Shown: positions 53,722 through 62,635 of the stretch, piece after piece
Layout: every line of letters begins with the position of its first letter
Numbering within the stretch: position 1 is the first letter of the stretch
Assembly: GCF_030125375.1 (NCBI RefSeq)
Contig: NZ_JASJUU010000007.1
Span: 187,416-251,415, forward strand
Reading direction: 5' to 3'
Source: Pseudoalteromonas umbrosa
GTDB taxonomy: Bacteria > Pseudomonadota > Gammaproteobacteria > Enterobacterales > Alteromonadaceae
DNA: 64,000 nt
Program-made: the position numbers and the translations under genes
The notes under the pieces: model-generated
Seen by the model: only the letters and a program-made list of their open reading frames with translations
Databases searched by the model: none
Told to the model about the DNA's origin: nothing

Positions 53722-56430
53722 TTAGCTTAATTTGCCACAGCACTGCTTATATTTTTTACCTGAACCACAAGGACATGGCTCGTTACGGCCAACCTTTGGC
53801 TCAGCTCTTGCGGCAATTGCAGCACCTTGAGGTGCCTCACCACCAACTGTTTCAGCTTCTTCATGCTGATACTGTCTTGGCATTTGCTCACTGCGGCGAT
53901 GTTGTTCTTCTACTTTTTCAACGTCTTCTTCAGCGCGCACTTGAACTTTGCTTAAGATACCAACCACATCCACTTTCAACGTCTCTAACATATTAGAAAA
54001 CAGTTCAAATGACTCGCGTTTATACTCTTGCTTAGGATTCTTTTGTGCATAACCGCGCAAGTGAATACCTTGACGTAGGTGGTCCATCGCAGCTAAGTGG
54101 TCTTTCCAATGCTGGTCTAAGCTTTGTAGCATAACGGCTTTTTCGAAGTGACGAAGTACTTCTACACCGACTTGCTCTTCTTTTTGCTTGTACGCTTTTT
54201 CAGCTTCTTCAACAATACGTTCACGTAGTGACTCTTCGTATAGCTTACTATCGTCCTCAAGCCACTTAGCAATTGGTAAGTCCAATAGCAGATCAGACTT
54301 CAAACGCTCTTCAAGACCAGGAATATCCCACATCTCGGCCAAGCTTTGTGGTGGAATAAAACGATCAATTGTGCCGTTGAGCACATCGCTACGGATCGCA
54401 TTGACGGTTTCTGAAATATCGCCTTCTTCAAGCAGCTCATTACGCTGCTCGTATACAACTCGACGTTGATCATTTGCAACGTCATCATATTCAAGCAACT
54501 GCTTACGAATATCAAAGTTACGAGCTTCAACTTTACGCTGCGCGTTTTCAATCGCACGGTTTACCCATGGGTGCTCAATGGCTTCACCACGTTGCATACC
54601 TAGCTTACGCATCATTGTCGTCATGCGTTCACCAGCGAAAATACGCATCAACGCATCATCCATAGATAAGTAGAATCGACTCGAACCTGCATCACCCTGA
54701 CGGCCAGAACGACCACGTAGCTGGTTATCAATACGACGAGACTCATGACGCTCTGTACCAATGATATGCAGACCACCCGCCTCAAGTACTTTGTCATGAA
54801 GCTCTTTCCATTTTGCTTTCGCTTCTTCGATTTGCGTTTCTGTTGGGTTGTCGATTTTTGCAATATCGTTCTGCCAGTTACCGCCAAGCACAATATCTGT
54901 ACCACGGCCAGCCATATTGGTTGCAATCGTCACATTACCTGGCAGACCTGCATCTGCGATAATGTCCGCTTCTTGCGCATGGAACTTAGCGTTCAGTACA
55001 TTGTGTTCAATCTTTTCTTTACGTAAAAAGTGAGATAAGTACTCAGAACTTTCAATCGAAATAGTACCAACTAATACTGGCTGACCACGCTTCTGACAAT
55101 CTCTGATGTCAGTCAAAATTGCTTCAAACTTCTCTTCTTGTGTTAAGTAAACCAAATCGGCCCGATCGTCACGGATCATCGGCTTATTAGTTGGGATCAC
55201 AACGGTATCAAGGCCATAGATAGACTGAAATTCAAATGCTTCAGTATCAGCAGTACCCGTCATACCTGATAGCTTGTCGTACAAACGGAAGTAGTTTTGG
55301 AATGTTATAGAAGCTAAGGTCTGGTTTTCATTTTGAATGCGAACACCTTCTTTTGCTTCTACGGCTTGGTGTAAACCTTCTGACCAACGACGTCCTTCCA
55401 TTGTACGGCCAGTATGCTCATCAACAATAATAACTTCATTGTCTTTTACGACGTAATCTACATCTTTTTGATATAGTTTGTGCGCACGTAATGCAGCATA
55501 AACATGGCTCAGCAATGTAATATTGCCAGCTGAGTATAATGAATCGTCTTCTTCGATTAGACCATGCTTGATAAGTAGCTCTTCTACATTAACTTGGCCG
55601 CGCTCTGTTAAATGTGCTTGTTTTGACTTCTCATCAATTGTGTAGTCACCGTCGCCCTCTACACCTTCTTCATCTTCTTTTTCTTGTTGAACAAGCTCTG
55701 GGACTATTTTATTGATTTGTGTATATAGCTCTGAACTATCTTCCGCTGGACCAGAAATGATCAATGGCGTTCTTGCTTCATCGATTAAGATTGAGTCAAC
55801 TTCATCCACAACCGCATAGTGCAATGGACGCTGTACACGCTCTTCAATGCTAAACGCCATGTTGTCACGCAAGTAATCAAAACCAAACTCGTTATTTGTG
55901 CCGTAAGTGATATCTGCTGCGTAAGCTTCTTTCTTTTGTGCAGGCATCATGCCCGGAATGTTACAACCTACGCTCAAGCCTAAAAATTCAAATAGTGGAC
56001 GGTTGTTTTCAGCATCACGCTTCGCCAAATAGTCGTTCACCGTAATAACATGAACGCCTTTACCTGTTAAGCCATTTAGGTATGCAGGCAAGGTCGCTGT
56101 TAGCGTTTTACCTTCACCTGTACGCATCTCAGAAATACGGCCTTGATGCAGTACCATACCACCGATCATCTGCACGTCAAAATGACGCATTTCAAAGACG
56201 CGTTTTGAGGCCTCACGAACCGTAGCGAATGCTTCAGGAAGTAATTCGTCTAAGCTAGATCCTTGCTCAAATCTTTGTCTAAACTCAGCTGTTTTTGCTT
56301 TTAGTTGTTCATCAGATAGCTTGCTATACTGCTCTTCTAAAGCATTAACTAAAGCGACCGTTTTGCGTAAATTTTTGATCATCCGGTCGTTACGGCTACC
56401 AAAAATCTTGGTAAAAATTTTAGTTATCAT
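53722..56430 (-). CDS. secA: preprotein translocase ATPase SecA
   Basis: A 902-residue SecA, the usual length. Walker A is RTGEGKTL (103-110), the DEAD-like Walker B VDEVDSILIDEARTP, and GRSGRQGDAGSSRFYLS the helicase motif VI region. The C-terminal zinc-binding tail has Cys886, Cys888, Cys897 and Cys898 in CPCGSGKKYKQCCG. It drives export through SecYEG. No secM-like regulator lies upstream; the nearest neighbour is the divergent dciA. Confidence 0.98.
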   Translation of the reverse strand: MITKIFTKIFGSRNDRMIKNLRKTVALVNALEEQYSKLSDEQLKAKTAEFRQRFEQGSSLDELLPEAFATVREASKRVFEMRHFDVQMIGGMVLHQGRISEMRTGEGKTLTATLPAYLNGLTGKGVHVITVNDYLAKRDAENNRPLFEFLGLSVGCNIPGMMPAQKKEAYAADITYGTNNEFGFDYLRDNMAFSIEERVQRPLHYAVVDEVDSILIDEARTPLIISGPAEDSSELYTQINKIVPELVQQEKEDEEGVEGDGDYTIDEKSKQAHLTERGQVNVEELLIKHGLIEEDDSLYSAGNITLLSHVYAALRAHKLYQKDVDYVVKDNEVIIVDEHTGRTMEGRRWSEGLHQAVEAKEGVRIQNENQTLASITFQNYFRLYDKLSGMTGTADTEAFEFQSIYGLDTVVIPTNKPMIRDDRADLVYLTQEEKFEAILTDIRDCQKRGQPVLVGTISIESSEYLSHFLRKEKIEHNVLNAKFHAQEADIIADAGLPGNVTIATNMAGRGTDIVLGGNWQNDIAKIDNPTETQIEEAKAKWKELHDKVLEAGGLHIIGTERHESRRIDNQLRGRSGRQGDAGSSRFYLSMDDALMRIFAGERMTTMMRKLGMQRGEAIEHPWVNRAIENAQRKVEARNFDIRKQLLEYDDVANDQRRVVYEQRNELLEEGDISETVNAIRSDVLNGTIDRFIPPQSLAEMWDIPGLEERLKSDLLLDLPIAKWLEDDSKLYEESLRERIVEEAEKAYKQKEEQVGVEVLRHFEKAVMLQSLDQHWKDHLAAMDHLRQGIHLRGYAQKNPKQEYKRESFELFSNMLETLKVDVVGILSKVQVRAEEDVEKVEEQHRRSEQMPRQYQHEEAETVGGEAPQGAAIAARAEPKVGRNEPCPCGSGKKYKQCCGKLS

Positions 56431-56912
56431 GTTTAAACCATTTCAATCTTATGTTTGTAAGCCCCGTGCATTCGCGTATTCCCAAAAGGCTTACTAAGTC
56501 CTGTTGGCGACAAAGTCGAATTTGTGCTGTGTGCCGAGTTAATTTTCTACCTATCATACCAGACTATGCGCATCTGCAAACCACCTAAGCGAAAACTGTT
56601 CCTATTTAATAACATGTCTGCCGCAAAGGCGTTTCAAGAATACACGTAATAACGCATATGATCACTTAAATATTACCCATCGGATATGACGGTATTGTTT
56701 GGTAATTATGCAGATATGGGGATAACAGAGGAAAACTTCAAGTAGAATGTATAGCCAGTGCTTTTCTTCACAATTACAGACGAGTTTAAAGCTGCTGAGG
56801 CAATACCAAAAACAAAAAATAAGGTAGACTGTACACAGTACTAAAATAGTATTTATAAAAGTAATAGCGTGATCACACGTTGTTACTCTGGTCGTCTTTA
56901 TGGAGTCTCAAC
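56431..56912. other. divergent intergenic region between secA and dciA
   Basis: A 482-bp gap. It holds the secA promoter candidate near 56553-56580 and the leader of dciA. No open frame resembling secM is seen on the minus strand. I see no clear promoter for dciA, although AAAATAG and TTTATAAAAG at 56843-56861 are A+T-rich candidates. Confidence 0.5.
56553..56580 (-). promoter_or_regulatory. candidate extended -10 promoter of secA
   Basis: On the minus strand TTTGCA, a 16-base spacer and TGGTATGAT form an extended -10 element. The leader to the secA ATG would be about 115 bases. Confidence 0.5.
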
Positions 56913-57386
56913 ATGGCGAAAAATAGATTTGATCCTAAATCGCTCTCTGAGCTTGCGCCAAAGTGGTCAAATAAACTCTCTAACTACATTGAGAAAGCAC
57001 AAGATATTGCAGCTCTACAAGCACCTTTGAACAAAGCACTTGGTCCCATTTTAAGTAAAAAATGTCGAGTATCAAATTATCATCAAGGCACTTTATGTAT
57101 TGAAGCCGCTTCTGCGACGCTTGCAACTCGCCTTGGGTACTTAAAGATGGAAATTCTCACAGAGTTTAGACAATCTGGTTTTCACGACTGCTGTCAGGTT
57201 AAAGTCACCACCAACCCTGAAGCTCAGCAGCGTCTCGCACAGCGCCCAGTCAAATCAAAGCCAATTCCTGAAAACCGACACAAACTCAGCGAGTCAACAG
57301 CTGAGCAACTTACTATGCTCGCAGAATCAGCGCCTGATGGATTAAAAGAAAGACTATTAAAATTAGCAAAGCATGCAAAAAAATAG
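56913..57386 (+). CDS. dciA: DciA-like DUF721 protein, replicative helicase operator
   Basis: A 157-residue protein of the DUF721 family, the only protein gene of the window called on the plus strand. The core (LNKALGPILSKKCRVSNYHQGTLCIEAASATLATRLGYLKMEIL, about residues 40-83) matches the N-terminal KH-like domain of DciA, and the basic C-terminal tail fits a DnaB-contacting extension. DciA replaces the phage-derived loader DnaC in most bacteria. The frame can be extended to a TTG at 56880, but the ATG at 56913 has GGAG eight bases upstream. Its position between lpxC and secA is usual for Alteromonadales and Vibrionales. Confidence 0.85.
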   Translation: MAKNRFDPKSLSELAPKWSNKLSNYIEKAQDIAALQAPLNKALGPILSKKCRVSNYHQGTLCIEAASATLATRLGYLKMEILTEFRQSGFHDCCQVKVTTNPEAQQRLAQRPVKSKPIPENRHKLSESTAEQLTMLAESAPDGLKERLLKLAKHAKK

Positions 57387-57414
57387 CTGCTTTAAACTAT
57401 CAATTAGACAAAAA

Positions 57415-57436
57415 AAATGACGCTTTCGCGTCATTT
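57415..57436. terminator. bidirectional terminator between dciA and lpxC
   Basis: AAATGACGC-TTTC-GCGTCATTT is a perfect 9-bp stem with a 4-base loop. A-run and T-run flanks serve both converging genes; on the minus strand a long T-run follows. Confidence 0.9.
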
Positions 57437-57437
57437 C

Positions 57438-58361
57438 TTATCCTGCTGTAACCTGTTGAGCAGCTTCCAGACCTGGCGCTGGCATGGTAACAGGTTCATC
57501 AAAGGTCACCCATTCCCACGCTTGCTCATTTGCCATTACTTCACGTAGTAGTTTATTATTCAAACCATGACCTGATTTGTAACATGTCACTTTACCTAAA
57601 ATGTTATGACCCGTCATAAACAAGTCGCCTACACAATCCAAAATCTTATGCTTAACAAACTCATCTTTATAACGTAAACCGTTAGGGTTTAACACTTTGA
57701 AGTCATCCAACACAACAGCATTATCCATGCTACCGCCAAGTGCAAGATTGTTCGCATGCATGTACTCGATGTCTTTCATAAAACCAAAAGTACGTGCACG
57801 ACTAATTTCTTCAGTAAAGCTTTGTGCAGTAATGTCTAGACCAATGCGCTGACGACTGGCATTAATAGCTGGGTGATCAAAAGCGATTTCAAAGTCGATA
57901 TGAAAACCATCATATGGCTCTATTTCAGCCCACTTATCGCCTTCCTCAACACGTACCGTCTCTTTTAAACGGATAAAACGCTTAGCAACGTTTAGCTCAG
58001 CAATACCACCTTTTTGTAACAAATAGATAAATGGTAATGCACTACCATCCATAATTGGTACTTCGGCGCTATCGAGCTCAACAATCAAATTATCGATACC
58101 TAAAGCAGCAACTGCCGCAATTAAATGCTCAGTTGTAGATAGACGAACACCATCTTTGTTCGTTAAACAAGTACATAATTGCGTATCACCCACAGCTTCA
58201 GGGGTTGTCTCAAAATCGACAACAGGGTCTAGATCTACGCGACGAAACACGATACCCGTATTTGCGCTCGCAGGTCGGAGAGTGATCGTGACCTTTTCAC
58301 CTTTGTGTAAACCTACACCTGTGGCTTTAACAACTTCAGCAATTGTACGTTGTTTAATCAT
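57438..58361 (-). CDS. lpxC: UDP-3-O-acyl-GlcNAc deacetylase LpxC
   Basis: A 307-residue enzyme (E. coli 305). MIKQRTIAEVVKATGVGLHKG is the family start, STTEHLIAAV holds zinc ligand His79 with Glu78, and KHKILDCVGDLF the second His and Asp ligands. It performs the committed step of lipid A synthesis. A GTG at 58373 would lengthen the frame by four codons; the ATG at 58361 matches the family start. A candidate promoter lies between ftsZ and this gene. Confidence 0.97.
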   Translation of the reverse strand: MIKQRTIAEVVKATGVGLHKGEKVTITLRPASANTGIVFRRVDLDPVVDFETTPEAVGDTQLCTCLTNKDGVRLSTTEHLIAAVAALGIDNLIVELDSAEVPIMDGSALPFIYLLQKGGIAELNVAKRFIRLKETVRVEEGDKWAEIEPYDGFHIDFEIAFDHPAINASRQRIGLDITAQSFTEEISRARTFGFMKDIEYMHANNLALGGSMDNAVVLDDFKVLNPNGLRYKDEFVKHKILDCVGDLFMTGHNILGKVTCYKSGHGLNNKLLREVMANEQAWEWVTFDEPVTMPAPGLEAAQQVTAG

Positions 58362-58393
58362 ATATTCGCCCACTTTAAGTTAATAGACCGCGG

Positions 58394-58422
58394 AGTGTAT
58401 CATAATTAACACCCCATGCCAA
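58394..58422 (-). promoter_or_regulatory. candidate promoter of lpxC
   Basis: On the minus strand TTGGCA (five of six) is followed after 17 bases by TACACT (four of six), in the 77-bp gap after ftsZ. The expected leader is about 25 bases. Confidence 0.5.
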
Positions 58423-58438
58423 TCGGTCATTATTTATC

Positions 58439-59695
58439 CTAATCTGACTGTTTTCTCAAAAACGCTGGAATATCGAAATAATCACCTTTTTCTTTCTCAC
58501 CAGACTCTTTTGGTTGTTCAGCCGTTTTAATCGTTTCTTTTACCGAAGCTGTGTTGGTATCAACATTAAACCCAGTAGCAGCATCATTCGTTGGTTGCGC
58601 TTCAACAGGTTTATTGCCTGCACCACCAAAACTTGGTACAAAGTCTTCGTTCGTGTGGCTTGGACCATGCGTGCCTGTAGCAGCTTGTCCAGCAAGACCT
58701 TGAATGCCTTTATCAACTATGCCAAATTGTGGTTTGCGATCGCCACCTAGACCTGTTGCAACAACGGTCACACGTAACTCATCACTCATTTCAGGGTCAA
58801 TCACTGCACCTACTACAACTGTCGCGTTTTCAGATGCCAATGCTTTAACGTGATTACCTACCACTTCAAATTCTTCAATTGTGATGTCCATACCCGCAGT
58901 GATATTAACAAGGATGCCTTTTGCACCAGTCAGGTCAACATCTTCAAGTAATGGGCTTGAGATAGCTGCTTCGGCAGCTTCTTGCGCTCTGTCAGGGCCT
59001 GACGCCGCAGCCGTACCCATCATCGCAGTCCCCATAGCTGACATAACAGTTCTTACATCAGCAAAGTCCACATTAATCAAACCTGAACGAGTAATTAATT
59101 CTGCAATACCCTGAACCGCGCCGTACAAAACATCATTGGCTTTTGCAAATGCGTCTAATAATGTAGTGCCTTTGCCAAGTACTTTCAGTAACTTGTTGTT
59201 AGGAATTGTAATAAGCGAGTCTACAATTTCAGACAACTCACCAATGCCATGATCGGCCGCTGCCATGCGCTTTTTCCCTTCCAAATCAAATGGACGAGTA
59301 ACAACAGCAACAGTCAAAATACCTAGCTCTTTCGCAACACGTGCAACCACAGGCGCAGCGCCAGTACCGGTACCGCCACCCATACCTGCTGCGATAAAGA
59401 CCATGTCTGCACCTTCAAGGCTTGCCTTGATTGTTTCAACATCTTCTTCGGCTGCACTCTTGCCCACTTCAGGGTTAGCACCTGCACCTAAGCCTTGTGT
59501 AATTTGGGTACCTAACTGTACTGTTACATCCGCTGATGACTTTCTCAGTGCTTGTGCGTCTGTATTCGCGACGATGAAGCGCACACCTTCAATTTCTTGT
59601 TTTACCATGTGCTCAACAGCGTTACCGCCGCCGCCGCCAACACCAATTACTTTTATTACGGCTTCTTCGCCGTGTTGCTCCATAATATCAAACAT
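58439..59695 (-). CDS. ftsZ: cell-division GTPase FtsZ
   Basis: A 418-residue tubulin-like GTPase. IKVIGVGGGGGNAVEHMV is the N-terminal nucleotide site and GGGTGTG (106-112) the tubulin signature. The C-terminal conserved peptide DYFDIPAFLRKQSD, which binds FtsA and ZipA, follows a variable linker. It forms the Z ring. The open frame starts at a GTG two codons earlier; the ATG at 59695 has GGAG seven bases upstream and matches the family start. Confidence 0.99.
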   Translation of the reverse strand: MFDIMEQHGEEAVIKVIGVGGGGGNAVEHMVKQEIEGVRFIVANTDAQALRKSSADVTVQLGTQITQGLGAGANPEVGKSAAEEDVETIKASLEGADMVFIAAGMGGGTGTGAAPVVARVAKELGILTVAVVTRPFDLEGKKRMAAADHGIGELSEIVDSLITIPNNKLLKVLGKGTTLLDAFAKANDVLYGAVQGIAELITRSGLINVDFADVRTVMSAMGTAMMGTAAASGPDRAQEAAEAAISSPLLEDVDLTGAKGILVNITAGMDITIEEFEVVGNHVKALASENATVVVGAVIDPEMSDELRVTVVATGLGGDRKPQFGIVDKGIQGLAGQAATGTHGPSHTNEDFVPSFGGAGNKPVEAQPTNDAATGFNVDTNTASVKETIKTAEQPKESGEKEKGDYFDIPAFLRKQSD

Positions 59696-59716
59696 CTTCA
59701 CTCTCCGACTTGAGCT

Positions 59717-60949
59717 TTAAAACTCACCTTGGAACCATTTTGTTACTCGGCTCCACCAACCATCTTCGGCATCTACCTTCGCCTTTTGTGCATTTTTGGC
59801 TTGCAGCGTTCGGCCATATTGTAACAAACCTACCGCTGTTGCATATGCCGGATCATCAACATAATCTGTTAATCCTGTGATCCCAACAGGTTTTCCTATC
59901 CTTACAGGCATCTGAAATATGTCTTCAGCCACTTCCAGTGCCCCTTTCATTTTGGCGCTGCCACCTGTCATGACAACCCCAGCCGCAATTTGGTCTTCAA
60001 ACCCTGAACGGCGAATTTCTTCTTGAACTAATTCAAATAGCTCTCTAAATCTTGGCTCAACCACTTCCGACAATGTGTGTCGCGACATTATACGCGAAGG
60101 TCTTCCCCCCACACTCGGTACTTCAATGGTTTCCTCAACACTGGCCATTTGACTGCTAGCAAATGCGTATTGTACCTTCAAAGACTCTGCATGTGAGAGC
60201 GGTGTTCTAAAAATTTTTGCAATATCTCCAGTAACCTGATTGCCAGCAACAGGGATGACTGCAGTGTGGCGTAACGCCCCATTGACATAAATCGCGATAT
60301 CCATGGTACCCCCACCGATATCAACCACGGCTGCCCCCAGCTCTTTTTCATCTTCAGTTAAAACCGAGTAACAGGATGCCAAAGCCGTAAAAGTCAGTTG
60401 GTCAACTTCTAAACCACACCGTTCAACACATTTCTCGATATTCTTAGCCATATCATTTGAACAAGTAATGATATGTGCTTTAGCTTCCATCCGAACCCCA
60501 CTCATACCGAGTGGATTTTTAATCCCTTCCTGCATATCAATGCTGTACTCTTGAGGCAGAGAGTGTAACATTTTACGTTCTGCTGAAATTGGAACAGAGC
60601 GTGCAATGTGAATCACATTAGCAATATCATCATCTGTTACTTCGGCATTGTTAATTGCAACAACACCACTCTCATTCTGGCACTGAATATGTTTACCAGA
60701 TATCCCCAAATACACCGAGCTAATTCTGCAATCAGCCATTAACTCAGCTTCGTCGATCGCTCGCTTAATTGAGTCAGATACCAAGTTAAGGTCGTTTACA
60801 CCACCTTTATCCATACCGTGCGCAACTTGGTTACCAACGCCAACAATACTTAATTGATTATCAGATGTGATCTCACCGACGGTAGCCACTACTTTTGCAG
60901 TGCCGACATCCAGCCCTATCACTAAGTTTCTTTCTGCTGACTTGGTCAT
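59717..60949 (-). CDS. ftsA: cell-division protein FtsA
   Basis: A 410-residue actin-like ATPase. NLVIGLDVGTAKVVATVGE is the phosphate-1 motif, AAVVDIGGGTMDIAIY phosphate-2, and VVMTGGSAKMKG the adenosine motif. The C-terminal amphipathic helix WWSRVTKWFQGEF tethers FtsA to the membrane. It anchors FtsZ. Its ATG overlaps the ftsQ stop by ATGA, and ftsZ starts 21 bp after it. Confidence 0.98.
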   Translation of the reverse strand: MTKSAERNLVIGLDVGTAKVVATVGEITSDNQLSIVGVGNQVAHGMDKGGVNDLNLVSDSIKRAIDEAELMADCRISSVYLGISGKHIQCQNESGVVAINNAEVTDDDIANVIHIARSVPISAERKMLHSLPQEYSIDMQEGIKNPLGMSGVRMEAKAHIITCSNDMAKNIEKCVERCGLEVDQLTFTALASCYSVLTEDEKELGAAVVDIGGGTMDIAIYVNGALRHTAVIPVAGNQVTGDIAKIFRTPLSHAESLKVQYAFASSQMASVEETIEVPSVGGRPSRIMSRHTLSEVVEPRFRELFELVQEEIRRSGFEDQIAAGVVMTGGSAKMKGALEVAEDIFQMPVRIGKPVGITGLTDYVDDPAYATAVGLLQYGRTLQAKNAQKAKVDAEDGWWSRVTKWFQGEF

Positions 60950-61725
60950 GCTTTACTCTTATCTTTTTTCTCTTGTACCTGAGGGTATCTCCAGCTCACC
61001 GCCAGCCCTGTATCATAACGCAAATCAATCACATCAAGCAGTGCTCCGTCAGGTCTTTTTAACAACGGATACACATCTATGAATCTTTGCACTCTTTTGG
61101 CTTTTTCTTCTCTACCTAAATTCAGCTTGATGCCACTTTTTAGCCACAACTGCCAAGCAAAACGCTCAGATAAAGCCAAGCTTGTTAACTCAAATGAATT
61201 AACTGCAAGCATCTCTTTTAACTGCAAAAATGTTTCCCAAGCTTCTCCTTCGCTTCCTTCAGGTCCATACAGCTGAGGTAGACTCGCAGAGAGCTTATTA
61301 CTGTCAGCTTGGAATAGTGTACCATTTGTATTTAACAGTGAGTCACTATTCCAATAGGCAACCGGTTTATGTTCAACCACATAAACTTGAATTGTATCAG
61401 GCCACTGTTTACGTACAGATACACTTGCAACCCAAGGCAAGTCTCTTACAGCAGCTTGAACAGCTTTTACATTCAATTGGAAAAAGCTGGTTAAATCCGT
61501 TTTTTTTATCGCATTAACAATGTCTCTCTCCTCGGTGTAAAGAGGATCTCCTAACACAGTTAATGTCTTAATTTGTGCATCTCTATGTTCAACCAGCCAA
61601 TCACTCACCCAATAAACACTCTGCACCAACATCAATACAACACCGAGAAAAAAGCTAACTCCTAATGCGCGTGGCCAATTAAGACCTTTTATCGCAATAA
61701 ACGCTTTTTTCATATTCGAGCGCAT
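60946..61725 (-). CDS. ftsQ: cell-division protein FtsQ
   Basis: A 259-residue bitopic protein. One membrane segment (about 20-40, ALGVSFFLGVVLMLVQSVYWV) is followed by a POTRA domain beginning IKTLTVLGDPLYTEERDIV and a beta domain with VYVVEHKPVAYWN. It links early and late divisome proteins. It lies one base after ddl. ATG at 61725, or at codon five. Confidence 0.94.
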   Translation of the reverse strand: MRSNMKKAFIAIKGLNWPRALGVSFFLGVVLMLVQSVYWVSDWLVEHRDAQIKTLTVLGDPLYTEERDIVNAIKKTDLTSFFQLNVKAVQAAVRDLPWVASVSVRKQWPDTIQVYVVEHKPVAYWNSDSLLNTNGTLFQADSNKLSASLPQLYGPEGSEGEAWETFLQLKEMLAVNSFELTSLALSERFAWQLWLKSGIKLNLGREEKAKRVQRFIDVYPLLKRPDGALLDVIDLRYDTGLAVSWRYPQVQEKKDKSKA

Positions 61726-61726
61726 A

Positions 61727-62635
61727 TTATAACGTTTGCTCCAAAATGCGAACGACTAACTGCTCAAAGTTAATACCTTGTGATTGAGCCGCTTTAGGTA
61801 CCAGAGATGTTTCTGTCATCCCAGGTACTGTATTTACTTCTAATAAATAAAATTGTCCATTTGCATCTTGCATTGCATCAACTCGTCCCCAACCACTTGC
61901 ACCAACTAGTTCAAATGCATGTAACGACATCACTTGAAGCTGTTCGGTATAAGCAGGTGTCAATTCTGCAGGGCAAATATACTCTGTCGTATTTTCTTTA
62001 TACTTTGCCTGATAATCATAAAACCCACGTGGTGTACGCATTTCGATAACCGGAAGTGCCTGACCATCAAAGATACTGACAGTAAACTCACGCCCTTCAA
62101 TCCATTGCTCAACCAATACTTGATTGTCAAACTTAAAAGCATCATTCAATGCCGCAATTAATGAGTTTTCATCATGCGCCTTTGCCATACCGACACTAGA
62201 GCCCTCATGACTTGGTTTTACCATGACCTCGCCAAGCTCATTAATAATTGCTTTAGCATCGTATCCGCTGTGTTTATCTACAACAGCATATTTAGCCGTA
62301 CTGAGTTTGGCAGACTCAAACAAGTGCTTACAGCGAATTTTGTCCATCGCTAATGCACTACCTAACACACCACTGCCAGTATAAGGGATCCCCATAAACT
62401 CAAGCGCTCCTTGCACCGTGCCATCTTCTCCCCCTCTGCCATGTAAAGCAATAAATACACGCTTCACATTCAGTGAGGTAAGCTCAGAAATGCTACGCTG
62501 CGCTGGGTCAAATGCAATAACATCAACACCTTGGTTTTTCAGTGCGTCTACAACCGCCTTTCCCGAAGCTAAAGACACTTCGCGTTCTGCTGAGTTGCCA
62601 CCAAGTAAAACGGCTACTTTACCAAATTGACTCAT
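61727..62635 (-). CDS. ddlB: D-alanine--D-alanine ligase
   Basis: A 302-residue ATP-grasp enzyme. VAVLLGGNSAEREVSLASG is the N-terminal signature, ALHGRGGEDGTVQGALE the second, and FYLLEVNTVPGMTETSLVPKA the metal-binding region. It makes D-Ala-D-Ala for peptidoglycan. The ATG overlaps the murC stop (ATGA). Confidence 0.97.
   Translation of the reverse strand: MSQFGKVAVLLGGNSAEREVSLASGKAVVDALKNQGVDVIAFDPAQRSISELTSLNVKRVFIALHGRGGEDGTVQGALEFMGIPYTGSGVLGSALAMDKIRCKHLFESAKLSTAKYAVVDKHSGYDAKAIINELGEVMVKPSHEGSSVGMAKAHDENSLIAALNDAFKFDNQVLVEQWIEGREFTVSIFDGQALPVIEMRTPRGFYDYQAKYKENTTEYICPAELTPAYTEQLQVMSLHAFELVGASGWGRVDAMQDANGQFYLLEVNTVPGMTETSLVPKAAQSQGINFEQLVVRILEQTL

Noticed and set aside
54648..55026. 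plus- and minus-strand frames inside secA
   Set aside because: They overlap the strongly supported secA frame and show no family motifs.
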